Shown one piece after another: positions 45,261-52,850 of a stretch of 52,850 nucleotides of DNA. A program made the translations under genes and the position numbers. The notes under the pieces were generated by a model. It was not told where the DNA came from. It saw nothing but the letters and a program-made list of their open reading frames with translations, and ran no database searches. Position 1 is the first letter of the stretch; each line of letters begins with the position of its first letter. The stretch spans positions 479,360 to 532,209 of the forward strand of contig KN817532.1 in NCBI GenBank assembly GCA_000827495.1, written 5' to 3'. The stretch is from Hypholoma sublateritium FD-334 SS-4. Its lineage: Eukaryota; Basidiomycota; Agaricomycetes; Agaricales; Strophariaceae.

Positions 45261-45859
45261 ATTGTCCAAATCAAATTCGTCCAGCCGTTAAAATTGCTGT
45301 CACTCAACCGCAATTGACTACTCAATGACAATCCCAGCTGAATAAGATACTTGGAAAGAAACCAAGGTGTTGGAATCCAAGTGGAACCAATTGATATAAG
45401 TGAAGATATTGACCCCAGCTGTGCAAAATTTATTGAAGATCTTTATATGCCAATTTTGAGAAGCATTGTCATTTTATCTAAATTTCTATATGCAATAATG
45501 CGCATCCATTCCGTAGGCCATAAAACCGCGTTTTGGGGGCAGAAAAGTATGATTATTTTATTCGTCCACCCGTTGTGTGACCTGGGACAACTGACCGATT
45601 TCATCCATGTTCACAAGGCCTATAATGTGTGATGAACAAACCATTTTAAATAGTTCAGTATTGGAGCCTTTCAAGTCTTTCACTGTAATTTTGAGCTCTT
45701 ATGATGCATTTAATAGCTTATATATTGTGCCTGACACATAAATGTAAACCATTTTTCACAGAATAGCTGATTGACGGTGCCAAGATGTGCCAGATGTGCT
45801 CAGATGCACTCAGAGGAAGGCATGTGATTACCTTAGGGTGTGAGCTCAAAAATATACCA

Positions 45860-45960
45860 GGAAGAAAAATGTGGGAATATTTCGCTACAGGAATTCAAAC
45901 TCAGAACTCCTGACCTGAATAGTGATGGATGCTATCCTCCTATATAGGTCGGCTTCCACC
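45860..45960 (-). repeat. SINE-like dispersed repeat, copy 2
   Basis: Read on the - strand: ttctgagtttgaattcctgt, then agcgaaatattcccac. It matches copy 1 at 44640-44740 in this block. The B-box-like part is gagtttgaattcc. Confidence 0.5.
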
Positions 45961-46825
45961 CTAATTTGGTCAAGAGCAGTGACTAAGATGATCAAGTCAA
46001 ATATAGTCAGGTCCCGACCCTCAACTATACTATTATGACCAATTGTTCATGCCCTGTGATGCGTGATGCTAAAGGTTCACTGGGAGATTGTTCATAGTTG
46101 CCTTATTTGGCCTTGGCATGCTAGCTCACACTGGCGGGCCAGAAGAATTACTATTTTGGTCAGATTTTGGGCTCTCACAGCATGTGGGATACATGACAAA
46201 AACCATATTTGTTCAGTTCACAATGCTGCATGATGCGTGATTTGAACAATCAGTCATAATAGTACAGTGTAGTCACCGCCCTTGTCAACACTGAAATGTG
46301 TTTATGATAATATTCCAAGATATTCATTGGATATTCAAAAAATGTGTATCTGTGAGATTTTTTAAAATGAGTCTTGGGAGTGTTCATCCATACCATTCTC
46401 TGCAAAAGCTGATTGCACAGTTGGAAATTGATGTGAGGTTATCAAACCTTCATAAGCATGTGTGAGGTGTTGCACCACACATGTGATGCATGCACTCGTG
46501 CATCACAGTATCACAGACTTAGTATTTCTCTTATCTTATTTGAAATTCCCTCCCTCATTATATACCCTGACTTGATGGGATGCTACCTCAGTTACATTAT
46601 ATGCTGTTTAACTGAGGTGAGCATCCCCTATACCTACAGTCCTTAATTTGTTCTGATTACCTTGGTAGATTATATTTGTTCCATAGGTATACAATAACAT
46701 TAGTTGTGTTATATGCTGTTTACAGCTGTTCCAAAATCATAGATACCTTCTGAAAAAAAATTCATTAATTATGGCACATGCAGTTGGCTGGCCAGTAAAA
46801 ATTTTGAGGGTACTGTACCATTTTG

Positions 46826-46880
46826 AATGGTTCAGCTGGGGGTGTGACCTGGGACAGGATGGACAAATGACAGGTGAGTG
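46826..46880 (+). repeat. Dispersed gtgtgacctgggac repeat
   Basis: Partner of 45180-45260: cagctgggggtgtgacctgg, then gacaggatggacaaat. Confidence 0.5.
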
Positions 46881-47607
46881 TCAGGTGCGAGCAGCAAAGT
46901 CTGTTCACCTAGGTACAAAGGCAAACAAATGTGTATGTATGTATGTAGTTATAAATTCAAATGAATAAGAAATGAAAAACGAGAGGCCTGCAGACACAGC
47001 TGCGTGAGACCTGTGACGAAACTTGGGTAATGGACACCACTCAAATTTCAGTGGGGATGTTAATGTACATGCTGCCATATTTATACATTTCGTGGCTGGT
47101 GCCACTCCATCCTTTGGGTCCCTTCTACTTAATTCTATATGACTCCTCCATTTATACTCCTCCATCATCCTGTTCGACTTGCATTGTCACTACTTTTATT
47201 TTCACTGTGAATTTATCATGCATGAGTGTTTTAAAGTTGTGCACTGCACATTTTGATCTGCTTTCCATACAGCGTCTTTACTTCCTTTGTCTCGGCTACT
47301 TCTTTATCTCTGATTTATATCTATAATGATTTATTTTTATTGTCCTGCATTTTCTTTCAAGTCAGATAGCTCGTGTGAATGTCTCCTGATGTGCTAAAGA
47401 TGTGCCAATGATGCGCTATTTCACAACAGCACTTTGTGTGTTTCTTTGTTGGTGCGTCACATGCTTCAGGCGCTTAAGTGGCTAATGCGCTGTTTTGTCA
47501 CTCAGGCGCAATGCATACCTTACACCCCTTCACCACTTTAAATACTGAGTTCTGCCTCAGTCATAACTCATCCCACCTCTCGACTCCCATCTACCAACCA
47601 CTTAATC

Positions 47608-48366
47608 ATGAATTCTGCCTCTCTCATTGTTTTGGAAGCCAAAGACGTTGAATACACTTGTGAGGCACTCCTTTGGGACTTCATCCATGCTCGCGCGGCC
47701 ACCAGGACAAATGCAGTCACTGTCCTGATCCACAGTCCTGTAGCTGGTAATGTATATGACATGTTCTGCTTGTCTTTGGTGCATCTAAATAAATGCTTGC
47801 ATTTGCCTAACTTTGACACCATTTTTATTTCTAGGCCATTCTTGCACACTCTTCCCATACTATTCGATCTCTCGAGGTTTCCGGAAATGAGGTTGAAGAT
47901 TGCTACCTCTGGCTTATTTGTGACGCCATTGATTATGCATTCCGCTTTGCCCAGTTACAAGGTTATCAGGTCAAGGCCACTGCCATTTATATTTTCTCAT
48001 GTCTCCTCTCCAATGTCACACATTCTGATTCATCAACTGATATTTCACCCATCAAGATGCTGCGTATAAGCACCACACTAACAACCCAATCATTGTCAAT
48101 GACGATGAGCCTAACGATGATGAAGAAGTACTGTCGGATCATCCCAGCATGCCTGGGCTCGAGACACAGTTCAATAGTCTGGTGTCCTTGTCCGGCAGCT
48201 TGCCATACGTTCCCACCAGTCCCCTCTATAAAGCGGGAAGCCCTGTCTACTTGTCATCAGCTGACTTTGATGGCCGTGATGGTTCTGATGATGACATCTA
48301 TGTCATTGGTGATGGGGAGGGAAGTGGTGCAGCAGTTGTTATGAATGGTCGCATTTTCTTTGGCTG
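47608..48366 (+). CDS. Unassigned spliced gene (acidic C-terminus), opposite the retroelement
   Basis: ATG 47608 opens MNSASLIVLEAKDVEYTCEA.. up to about 47730. A second exon begins after ttctag at about 47834 (AILAHSSHTIRSLEV, EDCYLWLICDAIDYAF). A third segment at about 48055-48366 reads DAAYKHHTNNPIIVNDDEP and ends IGDGEGSGAAVVMNGRIFFG plus TGA. The exon 1/2 junction is not clean: the best donor G|gtaatg gives the wrong phase, so either a weak gtagct donor is used or there is a one-base indel. Acidic runs (NDDEPNDDEE) and the tail look like real protein. No domain recognised. A TATA-like tttaaata lies 70 bases upstream. It converges on the Gypsy pol remnant, whose last codon is at 48425, so it may be an extra antisense ORF of that element or an unrelated host gene. 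Confidence 0.5.
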
Positions 48367-48424
48367 ATTTCTGATAGTTTTCTTCCATTGGTACATTTAA
48401 TAAATAGTGTATCAAGTGTATAAT

Positions 48425-49620
48425 TTAGAGTTCTAGGTCACATTCATTTTCTGTCTCATGTGTGACTTGCTTGAGATCTTCTTGATCAAGATCTTGCATC
48501 TTAGTTACTGGTACAGCTTGAATATCCCATGGTAAATATGGCATGAGATGAAATGCGGCAAAGCGCAGCTTGGACAGGGTGCCGTCGAGTTCGCCAAGTA
48601 TGTACAATCCGCCCTTTGTACATCTAATAACAACCATTGGTCCTAAATATCTCGGCTTGGTTTTATTTGTTAGACCCTTGTGGAAGCAAGAGTTCTTTAC
48701 AAGCACCAATGTCCCAGGTGTGAAATTAAAGTTGATGATTTTATGAGCATTGTCTTTCTCCATTTGCTTGACTGCCTGCCATTGTGATTTCAGTACCATT
48801 ACTTGTACATGTTGTAAGTCTTGAGGTCACTTCATTAGCATTTTAGCTCTCTCTGCAATCAATAACTCCGTGGATACTTCATTCCTGAGGATTGGGCATA
48901 GATAGGTAGCTTCTGCTGAATCAAAAGGAAGCAATGGTTTGACACTGTGAGCCATATAACAGGGAGAATACCCTGTTGCCTTCTGTATTGTGATGCATTC
49001 AGCCCCAAAGATAAGAGGTACCATGATTGGCCATTTATTTTTGTCTCCTTTGGCTGCTTTAATGATCGCTTCGCGCACATCATAGTGTTGGCATTCTAAA
49101 GGTCCAGCAGCTTTTGAATTATATGGTGATATTCTTATGTGGTGAATGTGGTATTTTTGCACCAGTATTTTGGCAGCTTGCAGATACTGAGGTGTATTAT
49201 CAGTGACTATAGTTTCAATAGCACCCCAATGGTGCATTATTTCAAATAAGAACTTTGCAATGGTCTCGGTGTTTTCATTCTTCACCATAACGTACTTGGG
49301 ATAACCAATTAATGAACAGCGCGCATGAATTATGTACTGATATCCTCTGGCTTTTGGCATGAGCATAGTGTCAATGTACATCTTGCAGAATAATCCTGCG
49401 GGCATTGGAACGGTTGCTGGTATTAGGATCTTAGCAGTGAGTTGTATCTGACATTCATGGCACGTCTTAATAAACCACTTGATGTCGTGGTCGAGATCTG
49501 GCCACCAAAATTGGTCGAGAAGGCGCGCGTACTGAGAATATGCCCTTGTGGCTGAGGTCATCATGTGCCTGTCCCAATAATCCTAGCCACCTATCTTTGG
49601 GAATTACCAATTGGTGTCGG
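48425..49620 (-). pseudogene. Integrase domain of the Gypsy element
   Basis: Zinc-finger histidines (AHDDLSHKG, near 49570) are one frame away from the cysteines (CHECQ, about 49455), so a single indel near 49530 separates them. The catalytic core shows the acidic triad: D in YIDTMLMP (about 49375), D in IVTDNTPQYLQ (about 49205) and E in GPLECQHYDVREA (about 49100). After a TGA at 48827 the same frame resumes with VLKSQWQAVKQMEK and a GPY-like module (FTPGTLVLVKN, KPRYLGPMVV) to the stop at 48425. Confidence 0.8.
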
Positions 49621-49637
49621 CCTTGTGCGTGCTTCTT

Positions 49638-50201
49638 TCATAGCTGCGATCCCATGACAAAGAATTTACTTGCGCGCTTTACGAATCTGTTTATTTTGCA
49701 TTCTGTGATTCTGCTGGGCATTTGAGAAGGGTCCTGTAAAAATTTCTGAATGTCCTTTATCTCCTGATCATGCTTCTCTGAGATTTCATTGCGTGGTATC
49801 TTAAGGTGCATCTCTATGACTGTGAGAACACTAAGTATGCTGTATGCATGCACATGCTTAAATTTGGGCTTCGTGGTTTTGTATATCCCTTGTGCATACA
49901 AGAGCACTTTATGTTTTCGAACAACAGTAGTTTTCCAATTCAAAATGGAGACAGCAAACAAATATGACTGATCAATCCATTTGTCTATATCATCATCGTC
50001 ATCCTTGTCTTCGGGTGCATGTGGGCATCTAGATAATCTGTCTGCAGGCATGTGATCTTTTCCAGGTACATGTCGTAGCTTAAAGTCAAATAATAGTATT
50101 CCTGCAATCCATCTGTTCATTGCTGCATTTGGCTGGATGTCAGGGTTATTTATCATTCCCTTGATGTATTTCACATCAATTTCCACAGTGAGGTTGCGCA
50201 C
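49638..50201 (-). pseudogene. RNase H remainder and linker of the Gypsy element
   Basis: Begins RNLTVEIDVKYIKGMI and contains the diagnostic tail motif RHVPGKDHMPADRLSRCP. The N-terminal part with the first catalytic acids is missing, owing to a deletion at the junction with the reverse transcriptase. Confidence 0.75.
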
Positions 50202-51306
50202 TCCAACAATGAATAACTACGCATATGGTGCCCATTGTCCCAAGAAATCCTCTGACTTCCATGAGAGTTTTACATGCTGGCCAGTGGAGTATTTTCTGAA
50301 TGCGATTCTCTTCTGGTATGTGGCCTTCAAAGGTACATTTATGTCCTACTATCACAGCTGATTTGACGCAAGGGAATGACTTTGTCCCTGAGAATGTACC
50401 GCTGGTGTCTTTGATCCATTGAATGATGCAGTTCACATTATGTAGATGCTCCCATATGAAGTGCCGTATCCCAGGGTTCTCAGGGATGATAGTCTTGTAG
50501 GTCCCATCACAATTCTGGTACCTTGTTAAGGGTCCTTTCATGGATATGTCATCCACAAACAGAATAGTGATGTGAGGAATCTTGTCTTGTAAAATAAATG
50601 TGATATCTCCATGCTGTATTTGCATCGAGTTAGTGTAGCCCATTGGAATAGACATGAGGCGGAAGGTTCCCAAGGGCATCTGGAATGTTGTGAGGTTGCA
50701 TGAACTGGGTGCTAATAATTGCTGGTCAAAGCTGACGAATAGATCAAACATGCCATAGCATGCGCATCCACCAAAAGACTCCGTGTACTGTTCCACCATT
50801 GGTGGCAGCGTGCTGTCTTTTATGGTGACAGTGTTTAACAGCTGCAGGTCATGAACTATATGCAAAGATTTGCTGTCTTTCTTCAGTACGCAGAACCAAT
50901 GTGATCTGTACAAGAAACTTGATGCTTGGTAGATACTGGACTCTATTTTCTTGCATATCACTTTGATGACTTTGTCATAAATTCCAGGTGGTATGGGAAT
51001 ATTTTGTAGCACCCATGGTATATGCTCAGCTGTGGGGATGACAACAGGATCAAAATATTTGTCCGAGAATTTTCCTTTCTCCATCTTGTCCCATGCAAAA
51101 GCTTCATGTATTTTGACAACAAAATGTATGAGCTTCTCCTCCTCTTCCCAGAGGAATCCGTCCTTATTTATTGGCATGTTCTGCATTTTGTCATGTGTAT
51201 ATCTTGGTCCAGGTGTGAAATCAGGTGCATGTGTGGGTAAATCTGGTAATTCGGCCAACGGATCACCAGGAATACATCTCTCGATGCAAAATTCTTTGGG
51301 TAGCAT
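50176..51306 (-). pseudogene. Reverse transcriptase domain of the Gypsy element
   Basis: An uninterrupted frame of 376 codons. Contains HWFCVLKKDSKSLHIVHDLQ, the first catalytic Asp region (YGMFDLFVSFDQ), FQMPLGTFRLMSIPMG and the catalytic ILFVDDIS (FVDD box, about 50555). It ends with the connection signature EVRGFLGTMGT and then runs out of frame at the deletion junction near 50210. The catalytic residues survive even though the element as a whole is dead. Confidence 0.85.
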
Positions 51307-51355
51307 TGTTGCTACTGGCTTGACGTGGTTCTCGACCTGTTTATATGCATAAGTT

Positions 51356-51592
51356 TCAAATGATATAGTTAACGTTTGTTGCCCTCAAGGCTTGATTGCG
51401 TTGGTATGCTGCTCCTTGTTGGGCAGTTGTTTCTCTTTGTGTCGTTGTTGTTGCGGGTGTCAATGCAAATATAGTTGCTGTGGTGCATCCACTTGACGCA
51501 CGTGTGTATCTGTGTTGTTCAGATTCAGTCTCATTTTGGGGTGGTGTGTTCTCTTGGTTATACAGGTACATAGGCGGATTGTATTCAGGCAT
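51356..51592 (-). pseudogene. Linker between protease and reverse transcriptase
   Basis: A low-complexity, Thr/Gln/Asn-rich stretch (TPATTTTQRETTAQQG) in the place where related fungal Gypsy polyproteins have a variable linker. Out of frame with the reverse transcriptase below it. Confidence 0.4.
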
Positions 51593-51672
51593 TGTGTGGA
51601 TAAAATTACATGTATGTGAATGTGTTGCGGGGAGATCTAAATCTCCTCGCCAGTATGATGACTCATCAATTC

Positions 51673-52299
51673 CTAAAAACCTGTTTGGACAAGCTTGACT
51701 TCCTCCTTCCCTTTCTTCTTATCTGTGCGCTTCCTTTCACACATGGGAACCATGATTTTAGCACCTGTGTTAGGATCATCAATTGTGATGTGTGATGATC
51801 TGTCCCGATAAAATTGGGTGCCGAGTTGTGTGAGCACATGGAAATGTAAGCCTAGAAGAACCTCGTAGGGCATGTTGTGAACTACTTGTACTTGTAAATA
51901 AAAGTCATAGCCACCAATAGTGACTTTGAGATTGTGCAACAATCCAAGAGTCATGTCAATCAAGCTGTTGGCAGACTCCATCTTGAATTGATGGTTGCTT
52001 CATGCAACTAATCCCAGTGTTTCCCAGATTTTCTTACTGATCCCAATAATCTGTGATCCCTTGTCCATAACAGCCTTGACTGTTCTTCGGTCATCGGTCA
52101 CAATATCAATTGCACATAGTTTTTCTGAGTGATTGGATGTAATAATCCCGTCCATGTGCTCAGGAAGTTCTGACATCATGAAGCATTCAAGAATTCCAAC
52201 TTGCACAGTGTCTGTTGATGGCGAGCTTGTCTTTGCGTCATTTAATACTTTCTTAGTGTTGATCTGTTCCTTGAGAAACTTTCGTGTTGGGCAAGACAC
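51673..52299 (-). pseudogene. Retropepsin-like protease of the Gypsy element
   Basis: Two pieces in one frame split by a TGA at 52000-52002. The upstream piece has VKAVMDKGSQIIGIS, corresponding to the active-site loop. The downstream piece has the flap/core FYLQVQVVHNMPYEVLLGL and ITIDDPNTGAKIMVP. The active-site triplet reads D-K-G rather than D-T/S-G; related fungal elements often vary at this position, so this may or may not be a lesion. Confidence 0.7.
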
Positions 52300-52850
52300 A
52301 AATCACAAAACACACAACCACTGCGGAGCGAGATTCTATCCCTAGATCGAGCGATGCTCTTCCTAGTACTATAAAATCTAATGTGTGCTCTGCCCCGTAT
52401 TAGCTAGCTAATGTAACTTTATGTCTTTCTCTTCAACAATACCCTGCGGTTTGTTGTAAGGTAAAGGGAATTATTCAATACTAATCAATCAATTCAATCT
52501 AGCTTTTTTAGACTAGAGTAAAGAGAGATACAAGAGTTTATGTTTTGAGGGTTTTGTGCAGGGAGCTTCGTCGAGACTCAGCAATCTGCTTATTTTAAAA
52601 TCAATCCTACGTCTGATCGTCAAGCTAGCTCATTGTGTTTCCACGTTTTATGGTGTATGCACACTTCACTGTCTCCCACTCTGCAGCTAGCTAAGTTCTA
52701 TTCGCCAAATCTCGCGTTCGAAAACGTTTAACTGGTTCCTAGCTCCTTGTTTTGCCACCAATTGTCACTTTACACATTCCTAGCTTGTACCGCTGATAGG
52801 GTTGCTTTTAGACTACACGTGGATTTTTGCTTTTCGGAGCATTAAACATG
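52286..52850 (+). mobile_element. Possible 5' end of another LTR element (runs off the window)
   Basis: tgttgggcaagacaca at 52286 looks like a TGTTG-type LTR start. A TATA-like actataaaat at 52367 follows at LTR promoter distance, and the Gypsy frame does not continue past this point. No matching CAACA end with target duplication was found in the window. Confidence 0.3.

Larger units (their letters stand above)
44486..47607. other. AT-rich repeat-bearing region without genes
   Basis: Contains the SINE-like copies and the dispersed tgggac repeats listed separately, plus a tgtatgtatgta run at about 46931-46948. Short ORFs here carry no motifs. A tttaaata near 47536 could be the promoter of the gene that starts at 47608. 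Confidence 0.45.
48425..52299 (-). mobile_element. Decayed Ty3/Gypsy retrotransposon, pol region
   Basis: Reading on the - strand from 52299 to 48425, the order is protease, linker, reverse transcriptase, RNase H remainder, integrase, which is the Ty3/Gypsy order (integrase last). Frames are broken by TGA codons (52000-52002, 48827-48829), frameshifts (about 49530 and others) and a deletion at about 50200-50220. No gag was found. Neither LTR of this element could be placed with certainty. Confidence 0.85.

Noticed and set aside
1..52850. tRNA, rRNA or CRISPR loci
   Set aside because: No complete tRNA cloverleaf, rRNA or regularly spaced repeat-spacer array was seen. The tRNA-like pieces are degenerate repeats, and CRISPR is not expected in a fungus.

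Overview
The window looks like nuclear DNA of a filamentous basidiomycete, most likely an Agaricomycete. Every spliced gene has GT..AG introns, nearly all of 49-65 bases. The gene content fits too: an F-box/leucine-rich repeat family, a fungal ACR3 arsenite exporter, a zuotin-type DnaJ protein and agaricomycete-style retroelement and transposase remnants. I cannot name the order or species from sequence alone.

Layout. (1) 1-6106, + strand: a 5'-truncated, 13-exon gene for a very large proline/arginine-serine-rich protein with two coiled-coil blocks (called A). It belongs to a family I recognise from mushrooms but for which I know no function. (2) 7161-29950: a segmentally duplicated region. 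Three intact F-box paralogues (7161-8878, 12236-13960, 25838-27596, all - strand) are interspersed with three degenerate, 5'-only copies of gene A (B about 14230-16060, C about 22740-24660, D about 28200-29480, all + strand). Two F-box/A-copy pairs sit head to head. An intact ACR3 gene (10267-11592, - strand) lies inside this region. (3) 30110-31020: a tandem repeat array carrying paired GACGGTC motifs and small palindromes. (4) 32832-34268: an intact zuotin gene that stops before the usual C-terminal helical bundle. (5) 34269-38473: gene-poor DNA with an inverted-repeat pair and a tRNA-like repeat. (6) 38474-44485: a decayed transposase-like gene with an N-terminal zinc finger, RNase-H-type acidic motifs and a C-terminal PHD-like finger, interrupted by a precise solo LTR. 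(7) 44486-47607: AT-rich repeats. (8) 47608-48366: an unassigned spliced gene that converges on (9) 48425-52299, a decayed Ty3/Gypsy pol on the - strand, with a possible further LTR beginning near 52286.

Together the window is a housekeeping locus (zuotin) and a metal-resistance gene embedded in fast-evolving accessory DNA. The strongest unexplained signals are the co-duplication of F-box and SR/coiled-coil genes, the stop codon shared by all shortened A copies, the motif array at 30.1-31.0 kb, and the fact that the in-frame stops I could place in the two decayed mobile elements are TGA with one ambiguous exception.
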